The position numbers and the translations under genes were made by a program. The notes beneath the pieces were generated by a model. That model did no database searches. It was not told the origin of the DNA and saw only the letters and a program-made list of their open reading frames with translations. From Bacteroidota bacterium (GTDB lineage: Bacteria; Bacteroidota; Rhodothermia; Rhodothermales; UBA10348), in assembly GCA_004356385.1 (NCBI GenBank), contig SMXL01000151.1, forward strand, positions 1-12,592: a stretch of DNA of 12,592 nucleotides, read 5' to 3'. Positions 1 to 7,854 of the stretch are shown in pieces. Within the stretch, counting starts at the first letter, position 1. Every line of letters begins with the position of its first letter.

Positions 1-144
1 CAGTATGGCGTGGGTCTGCTGCTCATTCTTTTTGTTCGGGAACAGGCGAGTAAAGACAAATTCCACGAAGACGCTAACCGGATTTATCGCGTCTATTCCG
101 ATTTCAAATCGTCCATCAATAAAGACAACGATTTATATGCGACC
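1..144 (+). pseudogene. ABC transporter permease (MacB/FtsX type), N-terminal fragment, truncated
   Basis: Frame 1 is open from the first base. It encodes the end of a first membrane helix (VGLLLILFV) followed by the stretch KFHEDANRIYRV and then NKDNDLYAT. This pattern, a helix then D-x-FHE-x-A-x-RIYRV, is what I recognise from the start of the periplasmic core domain in Bacteroidota MacB/FtsX-like permeases, which work with an ATPase in lipid, lipoprotein or antimicrobial-peptide transport. A full protein of this kind has about 800 residues and three further C-terminal helices. Here similarity stops after LYAT near base 144, and the frame runs through about 16 unrelated codons to a TAG at 193-195. 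The real start lies left of the window. The lost part is replaced by antisense Rieske-gene sequence. The family call rests on a short stretch, so it is fairly but not fully sure. Confidence 0.6.
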
Positions 145-266
145 TTGTCGTCGAAGCGAACGATCACCAAATCAACTCCCGCGACGAGGGCATAGGCAGG
201 TTCTCGATCCGGTAACGTAGACCACGTAGCAACTCGAGTATCAGGAATGGGCATATCGGATATCAT
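140..266 (-). pseudogene. Rieske [2Fe-2S]-domain protein, N-terminal fragment, truncated
   Basis: The minus strand from an ATG at 266 (or a second ATG at 254) reads MPIPDTRVATWSTLPDREP and then AYALVAGVDLVIVRFDDKV. This resembles the first strands of a Rieske domain of the kind fused to, or found next to, FMN-binding glutamate-synthase-like proteins. There the next residues would be S-V-L-Y-G-R-C-x-H-R-G, carrying the first cluster ligands. Here the sequence changes after DDKV, near base 140, into codons antisense to the ABC permease, with a stop near base 93. All cluster ligands are therefore missing and the product cannot bind a cluster. The start lies 22 bases after the stop of the TIM-barrel gene on the same strand, so it was probably the third gene of that operon. 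No Shine-Dalgarno sequence is visible. The identification rests on about 40 residues and is from memory. Confidence 0.5.
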
Positions 267-288
267 GGATAGAGGATATGAGTAAATT

Positions 289-1287
289 CTATTTTGAAAA
301 AGAGTCGTCGAACGAAAAGTCAGATACAGGAAAATCGATGCTTTGAACAAATTTGCAGGCCTCTTCGGCTCCGTGCTCGCGGTCCATTCCGCCGTCTTCC
401 CATTCGACGGACAACGGTCCTCGGTATCCAATCCGATTCAGAGCTCGAATGATCTCCTCGAAATCGACACAACCCCGGCCTAGCGATCTAAATTCCCAGT
501 ATCTGCGCGGATCTCCGAATTCTGTGTGTCCGCCAAAAACACCGGCTTCCGTTCGCTTGTCAGACCACCAGACGTCTTTCATATGAACGTGATAGATCCG
601 ATCGGCAAACCGATCGATGAAGCCAACGTAGTCGACTCCTTGATACCCGAAATGACTCGGATCGTAATTGAATCCGAACGCTTCGCGATGTCCGATGGCT
701 TCGAGCGCGCGATCGGCACTTGCGATGTCAAAAGCAATTTCAGTAGGATGCACTTCCAGAGCAAATCGGACCCCGAATTCGTCAAATACGTCCAGAATGT
801 CGTTCCACCGAAGCGCGAAATCAGCGAAGCCGGCGTCGATCATATCTTGGGTCACAGGCGGGAAGGAGTACAACAAATGCCAGATACTACTTCCAGTAAA
901 CCCGTTGACGACCTTCACACCCAGTTTCGCGGCCGCTCTGGCTGTGTCCATCATCTCTTCCGCTGCGCGCTTTCGGACATCAACTGGGTTCCCATCACCC
1001 CATATGCGAGCCGGAAGAATCGATTCGTGCCTTGCGTCGATCAAGTCACAAACGGCTTGTCCTACCAGGTGAGTGCTGATCGAATAGACCGACAACCCGT
1101 AGTTGGAGAGAAGGTCTTTTCGTTCATCACAATAGCCATCTTCGCTTAGCGCTCGTTGGACATCAAAATGGTCCCCCCAGCATGCCAGCTCGAGGCCATC
1201 GTAGCCCCATTCGCTGGCCTTTTTTGCCAGGTCTTCGAGCGTCATGTCCGCCCATTGGCCGGTAAAAAGTGTTACAGGTCTTCCCAT
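289..1287 (-). CDS. Sugar phosphate isomerase/epimerase (xylose isomerase-like TIM barrel)
   Basis: 332 residues, a full-length AP-endonuclease-2/xylose-isomerase-like TIM barrel. Enzymes of this family use a divalent metal to isomerise or epimerise sugars or cyclitols in the cytoplasm; the substrate cannot be read from sequence. Expected metal ligands are present: Glu178 (LEVHPTE), Asp209 (NYDPSHF), His233 or His235 (HVHMKD) and Glu295 (SVEWED). The insert [15 protein letters not shown] around 252-266 and the GRG loop near 270 are typical of a conserved subgroup that also starts with [10 protein letters not shown]. The ATG start is supported by a clear AGGAAGG ribosome site 7 bases upstream. 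The gene follows the Gfo/Idh/MocA gene by 56 bases on the same strand, and I recall homologues of the two occurring side by side elsewhere. They likely act on the same compound. Confidence 0.9.
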   Translation of the reverse strand: MGRPVTLFTGQWADMTLEDLAKKASEWGYDGLELACWGDHFDVQRALSEDGYCDERKDLLSNYGLSVYSISTHLVGQAVCDLIDARHESILPARIWGDGNPVDVRKRAAEEMMDTARAAAKLGVKVVNGFTGSSIWHLLYSFPPVTQDMIDAGFADFALRWNDILDVFDEFGVRFALEVHPTEIAFDIASADRALEAIGHREAFGFNYDPSHFGYQGVDYVGFIDRFADRIYHVHMKDVWWSDKRTEAGVFGGHTEFGDPRRYWEFRSLGRGCVDFEEIIRALNRIGYRGPLSVEWEDGGMDREHGAEEACKFVQSIDFPVSDFSFDDSFSK

Positions 1288-1294
1288 GATCGTG

Positions 1295-1301
1295 CCTTCC
1301 T
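1295..1301 (-). promoter_or_regulatory. Strong Shine-Dalgarno site of the TIM-barrel gene
   Basis: The minus strand reads AGGAAGG, 7 bases before the ATG at 1287. It is the clearest ribosome binding site in the window, since most other genes here show no purine-rich motif. It fixes the start of the isomerase gene and suggests that this second gene of the operon is translated independently of the gene upstream. Confidence 0.7.
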
Positions 1302-1343
1302 AACTCTGAGCGTCGTTGGTTTGTTGTTTATTCTCAGTCTCGG

Positions 1344-2513
1344 TTACGATCGGGGCGGTTCGTAGCGGACATCGATCCATTCCTTGCGACGACTGCTCTC
1401 AACTGCCTTCACGACGAAATGTACACCGCGTGCTCCATCCTGAACCGAGGGGAAATCGAGATCAAACACAGACGGGAGCTGACCCGTTATTTTTGCCGCA
1501 ATGGTTCTTCCGGCATTCCGATAGATATTGGCAAAAGCTTCGAGGAACGCCTCCGGATGACCCGCTGGAATTCGTGTGTTGTGTCGCGCGATAGGTGCCA
1601 GGTACTCGTTGCCCCGTTTGAATATTTCTTCAGGCCCTGACGGATAGCTGATATGCAACCAGTTCGGGTGTTCTTGAGACCATCGAAGTGCAGCATCCGT
1701 ACCGTAAATCCGAATTTGAAGGTTGTTCTCCTCGCCGACACTGATTTGTGAGGCGTATAGAATTCCTCGCGCACCGTTCTCGTAATGAATAAGCACGGAT
1801 CCGTCGTCGTCCAGCTGCCTTCCTTCAACCATGGCATCCAGGTCCGCAAAAAGTTCGGTCATTTGAAGGCCCGTGATGTATTCGGCCAGGTTCTCAGCAT
1901 GGGTACCGATATCACCGAGGGCTGATGAAACGCCCGCCCTGTCCGGGTCGGTTCTCCATTCAGCCTGTTTATGTCCTTCCGCCTCCAGGAGTGTCGACAA
2001 CCATCCTTGAGGATACTCGACGACTATTTTTCGGATCACTCCCAATTTACCGTCGGCAACCATCGCCCGAGCCTGCTTCACCATGGGATATCCCGTGTAG
2101 TTGTGGGTCAGCGCGAACACCACGTCTTTCTCTGCGACCAACCTGCACAGGGATTCCGCGTCTTCCACCGTGTTGGTAAGGGGTTTGTCGCAAATAACAT
2201 GGATGCCGGCCTCAATAAAGCATCTGGCCACCTCATAATGGAGATGATTCGGAGTTACGATGGACACAAAATCGATTCGATCGCCGGCGGCGCGCGCAAG
2301 CTCTCGCTCTGCCATTTCCTGGTAGGAGTCATATACCCTTTCAGAGGAAAGATGGAGGGCAGCACCTTGAATCTTGGACTTTTCCGGAGAAGAAGAAAAT
2401 GCTCCGGCTACGAGTTCCATTTCACCGTCCAGCGCAGCTGCCATCCGGTGAACCCCCCCGATGAATGCATCCGGTCCTCCCCCGACCATTCCGTATCTGA
2501 GTTTTCGATCCAT
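1344..2513 (-). CDS. Gfo/Idh/MocA-family NAD(P)-dependent oxidoreductase
   Basis: 389 residues. The N-terminal Rossmann fold starts with the dinucleotide-binding loop MVGGGPDAFIGGVHR at 9-23. It continues with SIVTPNHLH at 84-92 and the family CDKP motif with Lys110, the lysine expected near the active site. The C-terminal substrate domain carries GDIGTHAENL at 200-209, with Asp201 and His205 in the positions of the family's catalytic or substrate-binding pair. Such enzymes oxidise or reduce a hydroxyl of sugars, inositols or glycosides with NAD(P) in the cytoplasm. Length is normal and nothing is broken. The gene is first in a minus-strand operon with the TIM-barrel isomerase, which suggests an oxidation plus isomerisation pathway for a sugar or cyclitol. 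The ATG start is preceded only by a weak AGG. The exact substrate is unknown. Confidence 0.92.
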   Translation of the reverse strand: MDRKLRYGMVGGGPDAFIGGVHRMAAALDGEMELVAGAFSSSPEKSKIQGAALHLSSERVYDSYQEMAERELARAAGDRIDFVSIVTPNHLHYEVARCFIEAGIHVICDKPLTNTVEDAESLCRLVAEKDVVFALTHNYTGYPMVKQARAMVADGKLGVIRKIVVEYPQGWLSTLLEAEGHKQAEWRTDPDRAGVSSALGDIGTHAENLAEYITGLQMTELFADLDAMVEGRQLDDDGSVLIHYENGARGILYASQISVGEENNLQIRIYGTDAALRWSQEHPNWLHISYPSGPEEIFKRGNEYLAPIARHNTRIPAGHPEAFLEAFANIYRNAGRTIAAKITGQLPSVFDLDFPSVQDGARGVHFVVKAVESSRRKEWIDVRYEPPRS

Positions 2514-2584
2514 GACCTAATATATCGCAATCATCGGTTCTACTTTCATGTCGTGTTCTGCAAACCATCTCGGCGTTTTTCGAG

Positions 2585-2592
2585 TATACTTG
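2585..2592 (+). promoter_or_regulatory. Possible -7 promoter element of the queuosine-precursor transporter gene
   Basis: The sequence TATACTTG fits the Bacteroidota -7 consensus TAnnTTTG at all fixed positions but one. It lies 12 bases before the ATG at 2604 and 48 bases before the ATG at 2640. No convincing -33 TTTG is seen at the right distance. If real, transcription would begin near 2599, leaving a normal leader for the 2640 start but almost none for the 2604 start. Confidence 0.3.
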
Positions 2593-2639
2593 TGATCTAG
2601 AACATGCCTTACGTGTTCGCCTCCGCACACCCAGCTACC

Positions 2640-3455
2640 ATGTTACGATCGGCCTATTCATTATCGAGACCGCAGAAACTGTTCGTTGTCTGCGCGGCAA
2701 TTTTTGTAACGGCACTTGTCGTAGCTGAAGCCACGGCTTCTAAGCTTTTTACCGTCGTTGAGCTTCCCTTTGCCATCAATATTTTTGGAGAACAATTCAA
2801 CTCCGTCGTGATGACCGCGGGAGTGATCGCTTTTCCGATCACGTTTATCGTTACTGATCTGCTGAACGAGTATTACGGAAAGCCGGGAATTCGATTCGTC
2901 ACTTACCTCGGAATGGTGATGATTATTTTCGAGTTCGGGTTGCTGCAGGTGGCCATGAACGTTCCGACTTCTCCAATCTCTCCCGTCCCGGCCGAGGCGT
3001 TCGATACCGTATTCGGAGCGTCGGGTCGAATCATCATTGGAAGCCTGATTGCTTACGTCATTGGCCAGTTGGCAGACATTTCGCTCTTCCACTGGCTGCG
3101 CGGCCTGACCAAGGGAAAACACCTGTGGCTCAGGGCTACCGGCTCAACCTTGGGATCCCAGTTCCTGGATACGTTTATCGTTCTTTTTGTCGCCTTTTAC
3201 GGTCCCATGACGATCCAGACCATCATCGCCGTCACACTATTCAATTATGCGTACAAATTCGTCGTTGCGATCTTAATTACGCCTGTGATCTACGGTGCGC
3301 ACCATTTGATTGACCGCTACCTGGGCAACGAAATAGCCCAGGAAATGATATATGAAGCAGAATCAGACCCGGGATCAAGTCCGGATTCAGGCACCGATTC
3401 GGACGACGATCATTCTACCGGAACAGCGACCGGAACGGGGGTCAGCCAACCGTAA
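2640..3455 (+). CDS. yhhQ: Queuosine precursor transporter (YhhQ/QPTR, VUT family)
   Basis: 271 residues from the ATG at 2640; an in-frame ATG at 2604 would add 12. An integral inner-membrane protein with about six hydrophobic segments, recognised by the family blocks [17 protein letters not shown] at 65-81, [14 protein letters not shown] at 141-154 and [14 protein letters not shown] at 165-178. Polar residues Asp73, Asn76, Glu77, Asp146, Arg165, Gln174 and Asp177 sit in these helices. The family imports queuosine precursors such as preQ0, preQ1 or queuine for tRNA modification. The start at 2640 is preferred because [13 protein letters not shown] leads straight into the first helix and leaves room for the promoter-like element at 2585-2592. 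The last 30 or so residues form an odd acidic, Ser/Thr/Gly-rich tail whose DNA overlaps the end of ilvE on the other strand. Confidence 0.9.
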   Translation: MLRSAYSLSRPQKLFVVCAAIFVTALVVAEATASKLFTVVELPFAINIFGEQFNSVVMTAGVIAFPITFIVTDLLNEYYGKPGIRFVTYLGMVMIIFEFGLLQVAMNVPTSPISPVPAEAFDTVFGASGRIIIGSLIAYVIGQLADISLFHWLRGLTKGKHLWLRATGSTLGSQFLDTFIVLFVAFYGPMTIQTIIAVTLFNYAYKFVVAILITPVIYGAHHLIDRYLGNEIAQEMIYEAESDPGSSPDSGTDSDDDHSTGTATGTGVSQP

Positions 3456-4339
3456 GGGTCGTTTCCCTTTTTAATGATGTCAAAAAAGGCATCCTGTAGC
3501 CTTGTTGTAACCGGTCCGCGACTACCCTCCCCAATTACATGGTGGTCGACCGATCGGATGGGCGTGACTTCAGCTGCCGTTCCGGTGAAAAACAACTCGT
3601 CGCAGATGTACAGAGCCTCTCGGAGAATATGTACTTCGTGAACCGAAATACCCATATCTCTCGCCACTTGAATCATCGAGTTTCGCGTAATTCCCGGGAG
3701 AATACACAGTGACGTCGGCGCCGTAAAGATTTCGCCGTCTTTGACCATGAACAGATTCTCTCCACTACCCTCAGCTACATAGCCGTCCGAGCTGAGCATA
3801 ATGCCTTCCGCAAATCCATTCAGGATTGCGTCCATTTTAACGAGCCCGGCGTTGAGATAATTCCCACCCGCCTTCGCCATTGAAGGGAAAGTATTTGGCG
3901 CCATGCGACTCCAGGAAGCCACCTGGACATCTACGCCGTGCTCCAGTGCCCCAGGCCCCAGGTATGCTCCCCATTCCCAAACCGCAATCATGGTTTCGAT
4001 TTTATTCTCAAGCGGGTTGACACCCTTCTGGCCCTCGCCTCTGAAAATGAGCGGCCTGATATAACATTCCTCGAGACCGCTGTTGGAAATGGTATCCAGC
4101 ATGGCCTGTTCCAACTCTTCCAGAGTATATGGCGACGGCATTCTATAGATTTTTCCTGAGTCAATCAGCCGCTGAGTATGATCTCTCAAACGGAATACCG
4201 CCGAGCCCTTTTCGGTCTTGTAGCACCGTATTCCCTCAAATACGGATGTCCCATAGTGGAGAGCGTGGGAAAGAACGTGAACGGTCGCGTCTTCGTGACG
4301 GACAAATTCGCCATTTCTCCAAATATCTGGTTCGTGCAT
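3410..4339 (-). CDS. ilvE: Branched-chain-amino-acid aminotransferase (PLP fold type IV)
   Basis: 309 residues from the ATG at 4339. It makes or degrades Leu, Ile and Val by exchanging the amino group with 2-oxoglutarate, using pyridoxal phosphate in the cytoplasm. Family blocks appear in order: [15 protein letters not shown] at 26-40, [10 protein letters not shown] at 94-103, [14 protein letters not shown] at 153-166 with the PLP lysine Lys156, [10 protein letters not shown] at 188-197 with Glu190, LCILPGITR at 211-219 and [12 protein letters not shown] near the end. An in-frame TTG at 4381 would add 14 residues with no family match, and an AAGAGA stretch before the ATG favours the shorter form. 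Family members usually end soon after a WLT motif; here WLTPV is followed by PVAVPVE, a short extension that overlaps the coding end of the transporter on the other strand. Confidence 0.95.
   Translation of the reverse strand: MHEPDIWRNGEFVRHEDATVHVLSHALHYGTSVFEGIRCYKTEKGSAVFRLRDHTQRLIDSGKIYRMPSPYTLEELEQAMLDTISNSGLEECYIRPLIFRGEGQKGVNPLENKIETMIAVWEWGAYLGPGALEHGVDVQVASWSRMAPNTFPSMAKAGGNYLNAGLVKMDAILNGFAEGIMLSSDGYVAEGSGENLFMVKDGEIFTAPTSLCILPGITRNSMIQVARDMGISVHEVHILREALYICDELFFTGTAAEVTPIRSVDHHVIGEGSRGPVTTRLQDAFFDIIKKGNDPYGWLTPVPVAVPVE
3417..3436. repeat. Direct repeat ACCGGAAC x2 in the yhhQ/ilvE overlap
   Basis: ACCGGAAC occurs at 3417-3424 and again at 3429-3436, a 12-base period with AGCG between. 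It encodes the Thr-Gly-Thr-Ala-Thr-Gly-Thr-Gly tail of the transporter and, antisense, the Pro-Val-Pro-Val-Ala-Val-Pro-Val tail of the aminotransferase. It looks like a small tandem duplication that keeps both frames open. Confidence 0.6.
3454..3472 (+). terminator. Short intrinsic terminator after the yhhQ gene
   Basis: AAGGG, a 6-base loop TCGTTT, CCCTT and then further T residues form a small stem-loop with a T run directly at the yhhQ stop codon. This is the layout of a rho-independent terminator for the + strand. The stem is only 5 bp, so strength is doubtful. It lies inside the 3' coding region of ilvE, over codons for Lys-Lys-Gly-Asn-Asp-Pro. Confidence 0.45.
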
Positions 4340-4487
4340 AACTGATCTCTTCAGAACGGTAAAAACCGGGCTCGGGGACAAGCCCTGGCCATCACATTGA
4401 TGATTCGGCTCTGATAACGGGATTCGGAGTGAAAAAGTTCGAAATGCGAGTCAAATCGACGTGATCAGATGGACGTGCCCAATAGAA

Positions 4488-4509
4488 AGGACCTGTTAAA
4501 GTGGGTCCT
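4488..4509 (-). terminator. Stem-loop at the end of the DUF4249-type gene
   Basis: AGGACC at 4488-4493 and GGTCCT at 4504-4509 form a perfect 6-bp stem with a 10-base loop that contains the TAA stop of the lipoprotein gene. Read on the minus strand, the second arm is followed by TTCTATT, a weak T-rich tail, so it may end transcription of the receptor/lipoprotein unit ahead of ilvE. The same 6-bp stem occurs at 9535-9560. Confidence 0.35.
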
Positions 4510-5359
4510 GCTTATCGATAAATCCTAACGTTCCAACAGCGTCCGGAGGAAGTATCCACGGCAACTCGAATCTACCGACAGAGCCAAAAAACCCATGTGC
4601 ATTTTCAAAATTGTTTGGGCTCTTGGCGTTGACCCACTCCGCGCTTTTAAGAGAAATAAAAGCGCTCACACGACGTAATTCCAATTGTGGACCAAATAAC
4701 GGCCAATCAACTTCGCGCAGTACGCTGAACTGATCTCGCTTGAGAAATACATCGAATTGCCATCCACCCAGCGTATTGGAACCGTCCTGATCGTATTCGA
4801 TGAGCACCGTTTCCGTTGGGGTTTCATCAGGACGGCTAACTTCATATTGAACGGCAATTTCGAAGGGCCTCCCTGCAATCCCTTCAACGACAATGGTCTG
4901 AATAAATTGAAGTGTATCTCCGGTCGGGACACCTGCAAAGTACGGGGGGTTTTTCGGTAGTGTGGTTCTGGCCGTGGCCACGAGAATCCCGTCTTTGAGG
5001 ATCTGCAACTCGTAGGTCCTGTCACTCACCGGCTTGAATAAACTATAGTACAAGACCCCCTCTGTTCCGTCTTGGAGCTCGATGACCAAATCCGACCACG
5101 CTGCGACCTCCATGGTGCTCTCGTCAACCGACTGGACGTGCACGTTTTCCAGTCCTGGCTTCTCCGCAAGTACGGCTGAGCGCAAAGCACTGACACGAAC
5201 AAACTGCGTATCCGCTGCCATATCAAGGAATCCGTGGATGGCGAAAACATTCTCCGCATCATCCGTGAGCGGGGAAATCACGTTTTCGCACCCGAGAATC
5301 GCTAGAAGCGCCATGCACCACGCACCGAGTATCAACGATATTTGATTCTGTCGCTTCAC
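4496..5359 (-). CDS. DUF4249-type lipoprotein, partner of the TonB-dependent receptor
   Basis: 287 residues. The N-terminus MKRQNQISLILGAW and the lipobox AILGC at 20-24 show an exported lipoprotein anchored through Cys24. The rest is beta-rich, with the layout I associate with DUF4249: an early IHGFLD strand after the Cys, then YELQILKDG and ATARTTLPKNPPYF around 115-145. DUF4249 proteins are common in Bacteroidota next to TonB-dependent receptors and have no settled function; a surface or periplasmic substrate-handling role is the usual guess. The start is GTG and directly follows the TAG of the receptor gene with no spacer, so the two are surely cotranscribed and probably translationally coupled. 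The length is at the short end for the family. The receptor context supports the call more than any single motif does. Confidence 0.7.
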   Translation of the reverse strand: MKRQNQISLILGAWCMALLAILGCENVISPLTDDAENVFAIHGFLDMAADTQFVRVSALRSAVLAEKPGLENVHVQSVDESTMEVAAWSDLVIELQDGTEGVLYYSLFKPVSDRTYELQILKDGILVATARTTLPKNPPYFAGVPTGDTLQFIQTIVVEGIAGRPFEIAVQYEVSRPDETPTETVLIEYDQDGSNTLGGWQFDVFLKRDQFSVLREVDWPLFGPQLELRRVSAFISLKSAEWVNAKSPNNFENAHGFFGSVGRFELPWILPPDAVGTLGFIDKQDPL

Positions 5360-7693
5360 CTATTCGAGTTCGATTTTCAGTCCTAACGACGGAATTAAAG
5401 GGAGCTGATTCACCCTGTCGCCCGTAAAAATGTTATAAGAAAAAATATTCTCTCGATTCATCACGTTGATCACTCCCAGCTGAAGAGTCGCATGAACTCG
5501 CTCGAATGTGAATCGTCGTTCGTACGAAACATCGAAACGATGATAATTGGGAAGTCTGTCGCCATAAAGCGTCGATCGTGAGACATATGTAGACCCCGTT
5601 TGCGTAAGACCCTGGGAAGAAGTGAGTTTGTCGGTGTCGAGAGATTCATAGTAACCGTTTACCTTGGTAAAGGGTAAACCCGATCCAAACTGCCACCGCA
5701 TGCTCAGTTTATTTTGACCCCACTCATACTGCGTAACTACGTTCATTTGATGTCGTCTGTCATGCGGAGGGAAAAACGTTCGTGCATCCTCTTGAACGGA
5801 GGCTGTCGTAACCACACCAGGAATGAGAATCGTCCTTCCCACCCCAAGTTCACGCGTGTACTTTACTTCCGCCAAACCGTAACTGGCTCCCATGTAAAAC
5901 GACAGAAGACTGACATCCAGCTTGAGATCCAGGCCCCGGGCGTCCCCTTCAACTCGAGTGAAGCGAGTCGTCCCGTTCACTGATTCAGAAAAAATCGGGA
6001 AAGCCAGGTTTTTCATCCATTTCCGATATCCCTCCGCCGACAGCTCCAACCACGGGAAGATTCGACCTTTCCATCCAGCAATAAGATGGGTAGCCTCCGG
6101 TACGGCCTTCGCTTGAGGAGATGACGCCCAGATCGTAAATACTTCTGATACGTCCTGCTCGTTATTCAGACCGACGATCTGCTGATGATATCGTCCCCAG
6201 GCAGCACTGAACTGATGTCGACTCCTGGAGCCCCATGGCAGTAATATTGCGCGAAGACGCGGGCCAACGGACATGGATGTTCCGTGTGAAAAAGACTCAA
6301 ATCGAACGCCCGGTTCGATACGAAGCACTTTTTTTAGGATGAACCGCGTATCCGCAAAGCCTCCGCCGCTTGTGACCGAGGAGCGCTGAGCCCTTTGGTT
6401 TGCCCCGAGGCGGTAATCGAAAATGTGTGTATTCGCAAAAATACCATAATGTAACTGCGTATCGCCCAACAGGTAATGAAACTGCATGTTCAATGCAAAG
6501 CTTTGGACCTTCGAGGATCTGAACTCTTCCTCCGTCAGACGAAACTCGCTCTCCATTCCACTATAATGAATAGCGAATTCAAACATCGCAGGATAATCCG
6601 GGGGCAAGAATAAATAGCGTATCCCGTATCCCTCGTTTTTCCAGGATGACGAACGGACGTCCAAATCCTTTGCGGTTTCCAGCGACAAAACGTTTCCTTC
6701 GTCGAAGGTCCGTAGACCGGTGAAGGAAACCGAACTTGTGGGCGTCATATACCCATGCAATTTTACAAATAAATCGCCGAAGTGAAACGGGAGTTCCTGC
6801 CCCAATAAATGGGGGGCAACCTTTTCAATTACCGATTCTCGCCACGAAACGGTGAGCGATACAGCATCCTTAGAAATGGGCAATTCGACGCGAAGACTGG
6901 TTACAAACGGAGCTATGGTTGCCGCACCCGTTACTTTTTTCTTATTGCCGTTCACGGAAACGATATCGATGACCGATGAAATACGACCCCCGTATCGGGC
7001 ACCAAATCCGCCTGCATACACGTCTGCATAGGAAATAATATCTGCCGGAAATGCCGAGTAAAATCCGACGATGTGGAAGGGCTGATAGATGGGAATACCG
7101 TCGAGGAGCACGAGGTTTTGTGTCGGTGTTCCCCCTCGAACGAACAATTGACCGCCTCGGTCGCCCGCGGAGACGAATCCAGGAAGGGTTAAAAGATAAC
7201 CGGCTAGATCGTACGTCACATCGGGCATTGGAATCCGAGACAGAGCGCTCGGCGTTATGGTTTCCAACCCTGCTATATATCGATCGGCCGCCGTTCGAAC
7301 CGTCTCCACAACCAGTTCACCGAGTTCAGTCTCGTCTTCAATAAGTTCTATTTCCAAAAACTGGTCTGTGGCAGGGGCAACCTGAAGCGTGTCGACCCAC
7401 GGTGTAAATCCGACGAAGGAAACCGTAAGAACGTGAGTCCCTGGACGAACTCTGCTGAAACGAAACAAACCCTCGATTCCGGTCGCCACGGCTCTTCGTT
7501 CTCCGTCCAGGCCGTCGAGTACAATCGTTGCTCCCACCATCAAATCTCCTGAATCGGCACTCGTGACAAGTCCACTTACACTGGCTCGTTGAGCCAGGAC
7601 CGTCGTGTCATCCACCGATAGCCCGAGAAGAACCGCCTGAAGCAGCACCATCGTACCGAGGAATTTCAAATGTCGGGGTCGGATTCTAGGCAC
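5360..7693 (-). CDS. TonB-dependent outer-membrane receptor with carboxypeptidase-like regulatory domain
   Basis: 777 residues. A signal peptide (basic MPRIRPRHLK, hydrophobic 11-25, likely cleavage after VLA at 32-34) is followed by a carboxypeptidase-regulatory-like beta domain at about 38-118. Then comes the plug: VRGGTPTQNLVLLDGIPIY at 185-203 and YAGGFGARYGGRISSVIDI at 226-244, both classic plug motifs. From about 250 to the end is a beta barrel, closing in LPLIPSLGLKIELE with the aromatic-poor terminal strand usual for this subgroup. It would import a ligand across the outer membrane using TonB energy. It is shorter than SusC proteins (about 1000 residues) and no SusD follows, so this is not a standard polysaccharide locus. 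A GTG start at 7693 is used; an ATG 14 codons later would shorten the basic end of the signal peptide. The substrate is unknown. Confidence 0.93.
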   Translation of the reverse strand: MPRIRPRHLKFLGTMVLLQAVLLGLSVDDTTVLAQRASVSGLVTSADSGDLMVGATIVLDGLDGERRAVATGIEGLFRFSRVRPGTHVLTVSFVGFTPWVDTLQVAPATDQFLEIELIEDETELGELVVETVRTAADRYIAGLETITPSALSRIPMPDVTYDLAGYLLTLPGFVSAGDRGGQLFVRGGTPTQNLVLLDGIPIYQPFHIVGFYSAFPADIISYADVYAGGFGARYGGRISSVIDIVSVNGNKKKVTGAATIAPFVTSLRVELPISKDAVSLTVSWRESVIEKVAPHLLGQELPFHFGDLFVKLHGYMTPTSSVSFTGLRTFDEGNVLSLETAKDLDVRSSSWKNEGYGIRYLFLPPDYPAMFEFAIHYSGMESEFRLTEEEFRSSKVQSFALNMQFHYLLGDTQLHYGIFANTHIFDYRLGANQRAQRSSVTSGGGFADTRFILKKVLRIEPGVRFESFSHGTSMSVGPRLRAILLPWGSRSRHQFSAAWGRYHQQIVGLNNEQDVSEVFTIWASSPQAKAVPEATHLIAGWKGRIFPWLELSAEGYRKWMKNLAFPIFSESVNGTTRFTRVEGDARGLDLKLDVSLLSFYMGASYGLAEVKYTRELGVGRTILIPGVVTTASVQEDARTFFPPHDRRHQMNVVTQYEWGQNKLSMRWQFGSGLPFTKVNGYYESLDTDKLTSSQGLTQTGSTYVSRSTLYGDRLPNYHRFDVSYERRFTFERVHATLQLGVINVMNRENIFSYNIFTGDRVNQLPLIPSLGLKIELE

Positions 7694-7774
7694 AAAACGA
7701 TGTGGGATATTCAGAAACGGTGGAAAATACGAGTCAGCAACATTTCTGCTCCCAATATTGCCGATTCGTTCTTA

Positions 7775-7782
7775 TAATTTTG
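7775..7782 (+). promoter_or_regulatory. -7 promoter element (TAATTTTG) for the small membrane protein gene
   Basis: TAATTTTG matches the Bacteroidota -7 consensus TAnnTTTG exactly, 61 bases before the ATG at 7844. No good -33 TTTG lies at the usual distance, so the match may be chance in an A+T-rich spacer. It would give a leader of about 55 bases. Confidence 0.35.
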
Positions 7783-7826
7783 AAATGTCTGTCGTCGGTT
7801 TATCTATATATATGACAAAAGCACAC

Positions 7827-7854
7827 CAAACCTAAGAGCATCAATGGCTTCAAA
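7827..7854 (-). promoter_or_regulatory. Candidate Bacteroidota-type promoter for the receptor operon
   Basis: On the minus strand, TTTG at 7854-7851 is followed after 16 bases by TAGGTTTG at 7834-7827, an exact TAnnTTTG. The pair has the form of a Bacteroidota sigma-factor promoter with a slightly short spacer. It points at the TonB receptor gene and implies a leader of roughly 125 bases before the GTG at 7693. The upstream box lies inside the first codons of the divergent small gene. Confidence 0.45.

Noticed and set aside
93..431. Single 112-residue minus-strand protein spanning the TIM-barrel gene end and the Rieske fragment
   Set aside because: The first half is out-of-frame sequence of the isomerase gene. 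The recognisable part starts only at the ATG at 266 or 254.
526..1149. 207-codon open frame on + inside the TIM-barrel gene
   Set aside because: It is antisense to a complete gene with all family motifs, and its translation shows no domain or normal protein composition.
5360..7693. SusC-type polysaccharide utilisation locus
   Set aside because: The receptor has only 777 residues and its partner is DUF4249-like rather than SusD-like; no glycoside hydrolase is present.
7694..7826. Cobalamin or other known riboswitch in the receptor leader
   Set aside because: I could not find a B12-box-like sequence or a convincing multi-stem core; the stretch is short and A+T-rich.
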